A stretch of 5,698 nt of DNA from assembly GCA_021803885.1 (NCBI GenBank), contig JAJZKY010000352.1, forward strand, positions 1 to 5,698, in the 5' to 3' direction. Below the pieces are notes generated by a model. The model searched no databases. It was not told where the DNA came from and saw only the letters and a list, made by a program, of their open reading frames with translations. The position numbers were made by a program, and so were the translations under genes. Below, one piece after another: positions 1-4,640 of the stretch. Position 1 is the stretch's first letter. The number at the start of each line of letters is the position of its first letter. The DNA is from Planctomycetota bacterium. GTDB taxonomy: Bacteria; Planctomycetota; Phycisphaerae; WQYP01; JAJZKY01.

Positions 1-675
1 GCCGGCCGGCGCCAGCAGATTTTTGTGGCCACGAAGGGCGGGCTTATTCGGCCCCAGCGGCGCTGGGATCGTGACGGTTCACCCCGGCATTTACGCGCCG
101 CTTGTGAGGCCTCCCTGCAAGCGCTGGGGGTGGATCGCATAGATTTATATCAATACCACCGTATTGATCCGGCCGTGCCGCTCTCGGAAAGCCTTGGATG
201 TCTGAAGGAACTTCAGCAGCAGGGCAAAATCCGCTTCCTGGGTGTGAGTAACTTTGGTATTGCGGATCTGGATGCGGCCCGGAATATCGTGGATATCGTC
301 AGCGTGCAAAATGAATATTCCCGGCGTCACCGGCTGCCGGAAATGGTTCCGCCCGGCCGCCCCCCCCGTCCCGAACCCGACACCATCGGCACCTTGGAAT
401 ATGCCCGTAAGCATCAACTGTCATTTTTGCCTTGGAGTCCACTCAATGGCATCGGGCAGGCCAAGTCGCTGGGGGCAACCGATGCGGCAGTGGCGGGCAT
501 TGCCGCGGCACGGAGCATAAGCCCGCAACAGATAGTATTGGCCTGGCTGCTGGCCCAGGGGCCGCAGGTAATTCCGATTCCTGGAGCCAGCCGTAAAAGC
601 AGCATCAGTGATTCGGTCCAGGCCGCGGATCTCAAGCTCACCGCCGCGGAACTCTCGGCACTGGCCAAAATCTGA
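1..675 (+). CDS. Aldo/keto reductase, C-terminal part (5' end outside window)
   Basis: This encodes an NAD(P)H-dependent oxidoreductase of the aldo/keto reductase (TIM-barrel) superfamily, which reduces carbonyl compounds; the substrate cannot be read from sequence. The frame is open from base 1, so the GTG at 25 is internal: codons 5-15 read QQIFVATKGGL, the usual barrel strand with the catalytic Lys (codon 12). The expected catalytic His is codon 53 in LYQYHRID. GVSNFG (codons 81-86) is the next conserved turn, FLPWSPL follows, and IPIPGASR (codons 191-198) is the C-terminal cofactor-binding motif. The visible 224 residues lack the N-terminal barrel strands with the catalytic Asp/Tyr. Oddity: between QNEYS and LEYARKHQLSFLPWSPL there is a Pro/Arg-rich stretch of about 24 residues, longer than usual, encoded around a run of eight C (360-367). 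The gene ends at TGA 673-675. The next gene is on the same strand but 205 bp away with its own promoter, so an operon is doubtful. Confidence 0.93.
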   Translation, partial: AGRRQQIFVATKGGLIRPQRRWDRDGSPRHLRAACEASLQALGVDRIDLYQYHRIDPAVPLSESLGCLKELQQQGKIRFLGVSNFGIADLDAARNIVDIVSVQNEYSRRHRLPEMVPPGRPPRPEPDTIGTLEYARKHQLSFLPWSPLNGIGQAKSLGATDAAVAGIAAARSISPQQIVLAWLLAQGPQVIPIPGASRKSSISDSVQAADLKLTAAELSALAKI

Positions 676-799
676 TGCCAGCACCCGCGGTACCGCCAAA
701 TGTCGTCATCCTCTTGCCAGGACCGCAGGGTGGGGACAAAGGCAAACCCACGGCGCTTGGCGGATGATGCCTGCGGCCTGGGGCGGCCACGTAATGCCG

Positions 800-840
800 C
801 ACGCGGTTACAAGGGGCGGGCTTTCGTTTAGAACCGCGTG
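800..840. repeat. 9-bp perfect inverted repeat over the ispA promoter (candidate operator)
   Basis: CACGCGGTT at 800-808 is mirrored by AACCGCGTG at 832-840, perfect over 9 bp with 23 bases between. The centres of the arms are 32 bp apart, about three helical turns. The right arm ends three bases before the -10 box at 844-849, so a protein bound to both arms would cover the -35/spacer region. An alternative is a 9-bp-stem hairpin ending transcripts from the upstream aldo/keto reductase gene; no clear T-run follows, which weakens that reading. The repeat is seen directly; its function is inferred. Confidence 0.5.
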
Positions 841-849
841 GGTTATAAT
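821..849 (+). promoter_or_regulatory. Candidate promoter of ispA
   Basis: A perfect TATAAT -10 hexamer lies at 844-849. The hexamer 17 bp upstream (821-826, CTTTCG) is a poor -35 match, so the promoter may depend on an activator or have a relaxed -35. Transcription from about 856 would leave a 5' leader of about 25 nt before the GTG at 881, which fits that start choice. Confidence 0.5.
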
Positions 850-880
850 TTGCCTGGTCGTGTACTTGGGGAAACTTTTC

Positions 881-1807
881 GTGTCTGCTAGAACCACTCT
901 CACCGTTACATCCATCGAGAAACTGCTTCAACAATATGCCAATGACACCGATGCTTATTTGGACCGTTGGCTGCAATCCTTGTCGTCGATGCCGCCGCAA
1001 CTTGGCAAAGCCATCCGCTATAGTCTGCTGGGGCCGGGCAAGCGCATTCGACCGGCTCTGGCGATGATGTCCAGCCGGGCGGTCGGTGGGACAGCCCGCG
1101 CCGCTTTGCCCGTGGCTGCGGCCCTGGAGCTAATCCATTGCTTTTCGCTGGTTCATGATGATTTGCCGGCCATGGATGATGATGATCTACGCCGCGGTCG
1201 GCCCACCAATCACAAAGTTTTCGGCGAAGGCCTGGCCATTTTGGCCGGTGACGCGATGAATACGCTGGCCTTTGAATTGCTGGTGCGTGAAGTGCGCAAA
1301 CCCCAGCTCGCGGCCCGTTTGGTGGAGGAACTGGCAGTGGCCACCGGGCCATGCGGCATGATTGGCGGACAAGTCTTGGATACGTGCCACCCAACGGAAA
1401 AGCCGGTTCGAACCACCGCCCAGGCCGGCCTTAAAAAGCTGCAAACGATTCATCGGATGAAAACCGGTGCTCTGATTACCGCTGCTTGCCGGATGGGTGC
1501 GATGGTCGGTGGAGCGTCGCAGCGCCAATTGGCCTTGATGTGGGAACTTGGGCAGGCCATTGGCTTGGCGTTTCAAATTGTCGATGATCTGCTGGATGTT
1601 ACCGCTTCTGCGAGTCAATTGGGCAAGCGGGCGGGCAAAGACGCAAACTTGGGTAAGCTAACGTATCCAAGTCTACTTGGCGTGGAAAAAACGCGCCGGC
1701 ACCTGGCCCAACAACAGTCTATTGCTGAAAGCATCGTCGCCGAACTGGGTGCCAAGGCTGATAGCTTGCGGGATTTGGTGCATTTTCTGGCCGCACGCGG
1801 CCATTAA
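881..1807 (+). CDS. ispA: Farnesyl diphosphate synthase (polyprenyl synthetase family)
   Basis: A short-chain trans-prenyltransferase that condenses dimethylallyl and geranyl diphosphate with isopentenyl diphosphate to make farnesyl diphosphate, a cytoplasmic branch point to quinones, undecaprenyl carriers and hopanoids. It is 308 aa, close to E. coli IspA (299). GPGKRIRP (residues 51-58) is the IPP/diphosphate-binding motif. The first Asp-rich motif is D93-D94-LPAM-D99 within HDDLPAMDDDDLRRGRPT. The second is D235-D236-LL-D239, followed by LGKRAGKDANLGKLTYPSLLG. The residue five before the first motif is Phe, and the motif has the two-residue insertion of bacterial FPP synthases; together these favour a C15 over a C20 product (inference). 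GTG 881 was chosen because homology begins just after it, GGGGA at 868-872 is a suitably spaced ribosome-binding site, and the -10 box lies upstream; the frame stays open further upstream but that stretch has no homology. The stop is followed after 16 bp by the insertion sequence, which may have separated ispA from its former neighbour. Confidence 0.95.
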   Translation: MSARTTLTVTSIEKLLQQYANDTDAYLDRWLQSLSSMPPQLGKAIRYSLLGPGKRIRPALAMMSSRAVGGTARAALPVAAALELIHCFSLVHDDLPAMDDDDLRRGRPTNHKVFGEGLAILAGDAMNTLAFELLVREVRKPQLAARLVEELAVATGPCGMIGGQVLDTCHPTEKPVRTTAQAGLKKLQTIHRMKTGALITAACRMGAMVGGASQRQLALMWELGQAIGLAFQIVDDLLDVTASASQLGKRAGKDANLGKLTYPSLLGVEKTRRHLAQQQSIAESIVAELGAKADSLRDLVHFLAARGH

Positions 1808-1808
1808 A

Positions 1809-1837
1809 CCGGACTGATTTTCGCCAATAATGTCCGG
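1809..1837 (+). terminator. Possible hairpin after ispA, formed partly by the IS end
   Basis: CCGGAC (1809-1814), directly after the ispA stop, pairs with GTCCGG (1832-1837), which belongs to the left terminal repeat of the IS. A weak inner stem (1817-1819 with 1826-1828) closes a small loop. There is no T-run, so intrinsic termination is uncertain. The pairing of a host-side hexamer with the IS tip may be coincidental. Confidence 0.25.
1824..1837 (+). repeat. Left terminal inverted repeat of the IS
   Basis: CCAATAATGTCCGG, the exact reverse complement of 3318-3331. Pairing breaks on both sides: base 1823 does not match 3332, and base 1838 does not match 3317. This end lies beyond the 3' end of the transposase gene. 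Confidence 0.88.
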
Positions 1838-1977
1838 AAACTCCAAGGCGTGGGTTGGGTTCAAGGACATGGGCTGTTCATCAGTCGATGGAGAGGGGAG
1901 CCAACCGGGTGTTGGCCATATTTGGGCGCAGGCAGCGGCGTCACCGTCAGGGCGAAAAAGAAAATCCCCGTGGTGTT

Positions 1978-3237
1978 TTAGGCCTCTTTTTTTTGTGCCG
2001 CCTTGCGCTGGGCATAACGCTGCCGTGCCCGGTCTCTCTCGCGTGCCAGCCGTTCCAGACCGGCGGCCAAATCTTCGTAGCGGGCCTGCCCGCTGAGGAT
2101 CAATTCCATGGCCACAAAGTTATAAGTGTTGGGGCGCTGACCGGTGTACAGGCTCATCAGTAGCGTGCCTATAACGGCCACGTAAAACCATGTCTCCATC
2201 CCGCGTGGACTGTGGCTGATCATATGCTTGAAGTGCGCATGAACCTTGAGCCAGCGAAAGAACAGTTCGATTTCCCAACGCCGGCGGTAGATCAATCCGA
2301 TGATGTACGCGGGCAGGTCGAGGCGGTTGGTGAGCAGACGCAAAGGGTGTGCGGGATCGTCCGGGTTAGCGATGCGAATCTCCCGCACCGGCACATCCGG
2401 GGCGAGATGCCGCGCCGACCCGGTCAACACCCCCACCCGGTCGCTAAGAACCCCGTGGGCACGGTCCTGGTCGGTGAGAGGATTCTCCCGTTGGCAGCGA
2501 AAGCCAATCACCTCCTTGAGCCGCCAGACCACATGCCCCTGCCCCTGGACGATGGCACGCAAGGCCTCGAAGCTGAAGGTTCCGCGATCGGCCACATAAA
2601 TGGCCTCCGCTTGCACATGCGCCGCCAGGGCCTGGGCCTCCGAGCTTCCCGCCCCGCCCAGACTGATTCCCTCCGGGGTACCCGTGGCCAGACAGAAGTG
2701 CAGGTCCAGGCCCACCTGCCGGCCCGGCTTGGCTTTGCCACCCCCTCTTTCCTGAAGCGCCCAGAACACTTGGGCGGGAACCTTAAAATAGGAACCGTCA
2801 AAGGCGATGATCTTGTCGTAAATCTCTTCCAAGTCCGGTTCCAGTGGGGCGTGCCGCGGCAGATGCGCACGCAGTTCGCCCACCAGGGGCCGGAGCAACT
2901 GCGGGTCCAAAACACGCAGGGCGTCGGAGAGTGTGCTGCGGCAGACCCGATGGTGGCTCAGACATTCATTGACGCCGGGAACTTGGCTGTGCAACTCGAA
3001 TTTCCGCAGACTCCGGATGCAGGGGTTGAAAAAGCCCAGCAGCAGGATCGTCAGCACGTCATCGTAGTAGAGCAGGCGATTGCCATGTGGCGCGTGGCAC
3101 CGCCGCAGGCCGGCGATGAACGGTTCCAACTGTTTGATGTACTTGCGGCCTGCCAGGTGCCGCAGCAGCGAAGGTTTCCGTGGCGGTGACTCGCCCGGTG
3201 GTGCCTGATCCATCTTCTTTTGGTCCGCATCACTCAT
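1978..3237 (-). CDS. IS4-family DDE transposase
   Basis: This 419-aa enzyme would cut and rejoin the IS ends by the DDE mechanism with two metal ions. Catalytic positions, numbered from the ATG at 3237: D147 (IIAFDGSYF), D217 (YVADRGTFSF) and E324. The diagnostic IS4 signature Y-(2)-R-(3)-E-(6)-K is perfect: Y317, R320, E324, K331 in YRRRWEIELFFRWLK. The N-terminal part (about residues 24-110) is the helical, basic region expected to bind the terminal repeats. The last 30 residues are a highly charged Arg/Lys/Glu tail, probably helical. No frameshift or stop is seen, so the gene looks functional. The frame extends to a TTG at 3273 (12 more residues); ATG 3237 is preferred as the standard codon, though no strong Shine-Dalgarno precedes either, as is common for weakly expressed transposases. 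The gene converges on ispA. Confidence 0.93.
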   Translation of the reverse strand: MSDADQKKMDQAPPGESPPRKPSLLRHLAGRKYIKQLEPFIAGLRRCHAPHGNRLLYYDDVLTILLLGFFNPCIRSLRKFELHSQVPGVNECLSHHRVCRSTLSDALRVLDPQLLRPLVGELRAHLPRHAPLEPDLEEIYDKIIAFDGSYFKVPAQVFWALQERGGGKAKPGRQVGLDLHFCLATGTPEGISLGGAGSSEAQALAAHVQAEAIYVADRGTFSFEALRAIVQGQGHVVWRLKEVIGFRCQRENPLTDQDRAHGVLSDRVGVLTGSARHLAPDVPVREIRIANPDDPAHPLRLLTNRLDLPAYIIGLIYRRRWEIELFFRWLKVHAHFKHMISHSPRGMETWFYVAVIGTLLMSLYTGQRPNTYNFVAMELILSGQARYEDLAAGLERLARERDRARQRYAQRKAAQKKEA

Positions 3238-3280
3238 GGCGGACAGTAGAACATATCCAGCGCGAAAGCGCAAGTTAAGA

Positions 3281-3311
3281 TTCTGTTAATTTTGTGGTAG
3301 TATTCTGTTAA
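3281..3311 (-). repeat. Two direct copies of TTCTGTTAA inside the right IS end
   Basis: TTCTGTTAA occurs at 3281-3289 and 3303-3311, start-to-start 22 bp, about two helical turns, between the transposase start and the right terminal repeat. On the minus strand the outer copy reads TTAACA, a 5/6 match to a -35 hexamer. The sequence 17 bp further on (TAACAG) is only a weak -10. These could be transposase or regulator binding sites, or part of the transposase promoter. Confidence 0.4.
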
Positions 3312-3317
3312 CATATC

Positions 3318-3331
3318 CCGGACATTATTGG
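3318..3331 (+). repeat. Right terminal inverted repeat of the IS
   Basis: CCGGACATTATTGG, the exact reverse complement of 1824-1837. It lies 80 bp upstream of the transposase ATG, the usual place for the promoter-side end of an IS. Confidence 0.88.
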
Positions 3332-3348
3332 ATTGTTTCCCTGGGCGC

Positions 3349-3392
3349 CCATGCCCCCAAGGTAGCACAGGCATTCCTGCCTGTGAGATTAA
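3349..3392 (+). repeat. REP-like palindromic element, copy 1
   Basis: This 44-bp unit recurs at 4323-4366 in the same orientation with 43 of 44 bases identical. Its centre is a perfect 8-bp stem with a 4-base loop: CACAGGCA (3366-3373), TTCC, TGCCTGTG (3378-3385). The one difference between copies is the first loop base. Non-coding context, a hairpin and near-identical copies indicate a dispersed palindromic repeat family rather than a gene. It begins 18 bp from the IS right end. Confidence 0.8.
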
Positions 3393-3427
3393 CTATTCCG
3401 GCACCGCGCCGCAGCCTCAACCGCCGG

Positions 3428-3443
3428 TCCCGACGCATCGGGA
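3428..3443. repeat. Perfect 6-bp-stem palindrome between IS and hicA
   Basis: TCCCGA (3428-3433), loop CGCA, TCGGGA (3438-3443), extendable by two G-T pairs. It is not followed by a T-run in either direction. It resembles the other short GC-rich palindromes of the window and may belong to the same dispersed-repeat background. Confidence 0.45.
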
Positions 3444-3469
3444 TTGCGTGTTCCTGCTCAAGCGGCAGT

Positions 3470-3498
3470 AACGGGAATTTTCTTTTTAGCCGCCCGTT
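3470..3498 (-). terminator. Inverted repeat downstream of hicA, weak terminator candidate
   Basis: AACGGG (3470-3475) pairs with CCCGTT (3493-3498) across a 17-base loop rich in A on the minus strand. It lies 7 to 35 bases beyond the hicA stop, where a terminator is expected, but has no T-run on the minus strand and a long loop, so termination is doubtful. The 17 bases at 3471-3487 match 16 of 17 (in reverse complement) to 1955-1971, just after the transposase stop. Confidence 0.25.
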
Positions 3499-3504
3499 GG
3501 GGCA

Positions 3505-3735
3505 TCATCGTCTGAGCAAGTGCATGAATTCTTCAACGCTCAATCCGGCGTCGGCGATGATGCGGCGGAGCGTTCCGGCGCGAACCTGTTTGTGGTCGGG
3601 GACGACGGCACGGGCGTACGGGTCTTCCCGGCGCAGGATCATATGGCTGCCGGTCTGCCGCCGGAACATGAAGCCGGCGTGTTCCAAGGCCGCGCGGACC
3701 TCACGGCCAGACAGATCGGTGGGGAGCTTGGCCAC
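3505..3735 (-). CDS. hicA: HicA-type toxin (mRNA interferase, YcfA/HicA family)
   Basis: This 76-aa small basic protein has a double-stranded-RNA-binding-like fold; HicA toxins cleave mRNA and stop translation unless bound by HicB. The sequence follows the family throughout: LSGREVRAALEHAGF (residues 8-22, first helix), then RRQTGSHMILRR with the catalytic His at H31 after G29-S30, then VVPDHKQVRAGTLRRIIADAGLS and the C-terminal helix SVEEFMHLL. The start is GTG at 3735, with AAGGAA upstream on the minus strand; no in-frame ATG fits. It begins 17 bp after the hicB stop and is surely co-transcribed with it. The order antitoxin-then-toxin is the reverse of classical hicAB but common among hicBA loci. 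Nothing suggests decay: the active-site His and full length are present, so the toxin is probably active. Confidence 0.93.
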   Translation of the reverse strand: MAKLPTDLSGREVRAALEHAGFMFRRQTGSHMILRREDPYARAVVPDHKQVRAGTLRRIIADAGLSVEEFMHLLRR

Positions 3736-3752
3736 GCGGGTGGTTCCTTTAT

Positions 3753-3968
3753 TCAGGCGGCCTCAACCTCAACGAATTCCTTGCCGGATTCAACGGGCAC
3801 CGGATCGCCGGCATCCCGGCAATCTTCGAGATAGAGTTCCACGGCTTCGCGGATGTTGCGAAGGGCTTCAGCGCGGTTGTCCCCTTGGCTGACACAGCCC
3901 GGCAGTGCCGGCACACTGGCCACAAAACCGCCGTCGTGTTCCTGTTCCAAAATCACGGTGTATCGCAT
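3753..3968 (-). CDS. hicB: HicB-type antitoxin
   Basis: A 71-aa antitoxin that binds and blocks HicA. It has the partial RNase-H-like fold of the HicB family: MRYTVILEQEHDGGFVASVP (residues 1-20, two beta strands), then ALPGCVSQGDNRAEALRNIREAVELYLE (the conserved LPGC-S-GD motif followed by the long helix), then an acidic tail. It is short: there is no room for the C-terminal ribbon-helix-helix or helix-turn-helix domain of longer HicB proteins, so autoregulation, if any, would need the HicAB complex or another protein. ATG 3968 is chosen although the frame is open 40 codons further up: AGGAG (3976-3980, minus strand) is spaced 7 bases from it, the family begins there, and the promoter would place the RNA start at about 4008, excluding the longer form. 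Confidence 0.94.
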   Translation of the reverse strand: MRYTVILEQEHDGGFVASVPALPGCVSQGDNRAEALRNIREAVELYLEDCRDAGDPVPVESGKEFVEVEAA

Positions 3969-3975
3969 TGTGGTT

Positions 3976-3980
3976 CTCCT
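3976..3980 (-). promoter_or_regulatory. Ribosome-binding site of hicB
   Basis: AGGAG on the minus strand, seven bases (AACCACA) before the ATG at 3968. This strong Shine-Dalgarno settles the hicB start against an upstream extension. Strong translation of the antitoxin relative to the GTG-started toxin fits the need for antitoxin excess. Confidence 0.8.
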
Positions 3981-4014
3981 GCAGTGGCCCAACCGATTTG
4001 TGGTACGGCTATTT

Positions 4015-4043
4015 ATTATAAGGCAAATTTGCTTGCTTGGCAA
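4015..4043 (-). promoter_or_regulatory. Sigma-70-type promoter of hicBA
   Basis: On the minus strand TTGCCA (4043-4038, 5/6 to the -35 consensus) and TATAAT (4020-4015, 6/6) are separated by exactly 17 bp. Predicted RNA start is near 4008, giving a leader of about 40 nt before hicB. This is the best promoter in the window. Confidence 0.8.
4023..4032. promoter_or_regulatory. Palindrome in the hicBA promoter spacer (candidate operator)
   Basis: GCAAATTTGC is a perfect 10-bp palindrome located between the -35 and -10 boxes of the hicBA promoter. A repressor bound there would exclude RNA polymerase, the expected arrangement for toxin-antitoxin autoregulation. HicB here lacks a visible DNA-binding domain, so the binding protein is unknown. 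Confidence 0.45.
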
Positions 4044-4203
4044 TCGCACGGTTGACCAATGTGGAATTATGGAATTATGGTGCCCCATGGCTCAAATTGC
4101 CATCGTGGTTCCGTCGGCGGCACGCAGAAACCCGATTCATGGTCCGCAGTGATTGAAGCTGGCCCCGGGAACGGGGATAATGGATTTCCTATGGTAACAC
4201 TTG
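4044..4203. other. Gene-free stretch upstream of hicBA
   Basis: No credible gene is seen. The only clear structure is a tandem pair of the 8-mer TGGAATTA starting at 4062. Open frames crossing the stretch have no recognisable protein features. The region upstream of the hicBA -35 box shows no obvious second promoter. Confidence 0.5.
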
Positions 4204-4255
4204 CCGAAAGAATTTCGGAACCCGAGCCTCGCCGATCTCGGCGATTGCCCGGCTC
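4204..4255. repeat. Pair of adjacent perfect hairpins
   Basis: CCGAAA (4204-4209), loop GAA, TTTCGG (4213-4218) is followed directly by a stronger nested palindrome: TCGCCGA (4229-4235), loop TC, TCGGCGA (4238-4244), flanked by outer arms GAGCC (4224-4228) and GGCTC (4251-4255). Neither is followed by a T-run. They open the hairpin cluster that extends to about 4588. Confidence 0.6.
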
Positions 4256-4286
4256 CCCCTGCGTCGCCGCAGCTCAGGAAACCACC

Positions 4287-4321
4287 GCCGTAAAATCTGT
4301 TCATGGCAATTGTTTTACGGC
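4287..4321. repeat. 9-bp perfect inverted repeat abutting REP-like copy 2
   Basis: GCCGTAAAA (4287-4295) and TTTTACGGC (4313-4321) are perfect over 9 bp with a 17-base loop. The right arm ends one base before the repeated unit that starts at 4323. On the plus strand the right arm begins with four T after the loop, too short to count as a terminator tract. Confidence 0.55.
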
Positions 4322-4322
4322 A

Positions 4323-4366
4323 CCATGCCCCCAAGGTAGCACAGGCACTCCTGCCTGTGAGATTAA
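4323..4366 (+). repeat. REP-like palindromic element, copy 2
   Basis: 43 of 44 bases match the copy at 3349-3392, same orientation, start-to-start 974 bp apart. The stem is CACAGGCA (4340-4347), loop CTCC, TGCCTGTG (4352-4359). The stem is fully conserved and the single difference is in the loop. The two copies bracket the hicBA operon and its promoter. Confidence 0.8.
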
Positions 4367-4414
4367 ATATCTCCGCGCTGCAACGCACACCCAATCTTGG
4401 TCTGCGGAGGCCTG

Positions 4415-4431
4415 TCCCGGCCGCGCCGGGA
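4415..4431. repeat. GC-rich 7-bp-stem palindrome
   Basis: TCCCGGC (4415-4421), loop CGC, GCCGGGA (4425-4431), perfect. It touches the first copy of the 19-bp direct repeat that begins at 4432. Confidence 0.55.
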
Positions 4432-4498
4432 GATTTCGGCATCCATGCCTTCCCGATGTCTGGCTCCTGCCACATCGAGGATTTCGGCATCCATGCCT
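4432..4498 (+). repeat. 19-bp direct repeats with internal palindrome, flanking a hairpin
   Basis: GATTTCGGCATCCATGCCT occurs identically at 4432-4450 and 4480-4498, period 48 bp. Each copy contains GGCAT-CC-ATGCC (4438-4449 and 4486-4497), a 5-bp stem. Between them CGATGT (4454-4459) pairs with ACATCG (4472-4477), continuing through a 2-base bulge into GGC/GCC with loop TCCT. The result is repeat, hairpin, repeat. Confidence 0.65.
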
Positions 4499-4568
4499 CA
4501 ACGGGGAGCGAAGCGGTCAGCATTCAGCGGTTAGGGAGAGCGCCCTTTGCGCCTCGCCGGCCGCCAAA

Positions 4569-4588
4569 TGTACCAGCCGGATGGTACA
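4569..4588 (-). terminator. Hairpin downstream of the debranching-enzyme gene, candidate terminator
   Basis: TGTACCA (4569-4575), loop of six, TGGTACA (4582-4588), a perfect 7-bp stem 53 to 72 bases past the stop codon of the minus-strand debranching gene. On the minus strand it is followed by only TTT, so it may be a weak or factor-assisted terminator, or another member of the palindrome cluster. Confidence 0.4.
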
Positions 4589-4640
4589 GGTTATTTCCTG
4601 ACGACACCTATGCCATCTCCTGGTCTGAAACACAATATCT

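Larger units (their letters stand above)
1824..3331 (-). mobile_element. IS4-family insertion sequence, apparently complete (about 1.5 kb)
   Basis: The element is bounded by perfect 14-bp inverted repeats, CCAATAATGTCCGG at 1824-1837 and its reverse complement at 3318-3331. It carries one transposase gene on the minus strand. The total of 1508 bp is typical for IS4-family elements. Between the left repeat and the transposase stop there are about 140 bp with no gene. No clean target-site duplication is visible: the best comparison, 9 bases outside 1825/3330 (GATTTTCGC versus GATTGTTTC), matches 6 of 9. The exact tips could therefore be off by a base or two, or the insertion is old or rearranged. 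It lies 16 bp beyond ispA and 17 bp before a REP-like element. Confidence 0.88.

Noticed and set aside
687..696. GCGGTACCGC palindrome just after the aldo/keto reductase stop
   Set aside because: It is a perfect 10-bp palindrome but has no loop and no T-run, so it is not a terminator; such short GC-rich palindromes are expected by chance here.
608..880. N-terminal extension of the farnesyl diphosphate synthase frame by 91 codons
   Set aside because: The extension overlaps the aldo/keto reductase, has no family similarity, and crosses the promoter-like TATAAT; the GTG at 881 has a ribosome-binding site and the family starts there.
2212..3189. 325-codon open frame on the plus strand
   Set aside because: It is exactly antisense to the transposase, whose frame carries perfect DDE and YREK motifs; the plus-strand translation has no recognisable features.
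3383..3892. 169-codon plus-strand frame over hicBA
   Set aside because: It is antisense to hicA and most of hicB and begins in a repeat element; its composition is Arg-rich, as expected of a shadow frame.
3969..4088. 40-codon N-terminal extension of hicB
   Set aside because: It contains the hicBA promoter and leader and no family similarity; AGGAG directly precedes the ATG at 3968.
3366..4359. CRISPR-like arrangement of repeats
   Set aside because: There are only two copies of the 44-bp unit, 974 bp apart with genes between them, and no regular spacers or cas genes.
4137..4523. 128-codon minus-strand frame (and overlapping plus-strand frames) in the hairpin region
   Set aside because: The translation is made of the palindromic repeats (for example two copies of AWMPKS from the 19-bp repeat) and shows no domain; it is most likely non-coding.
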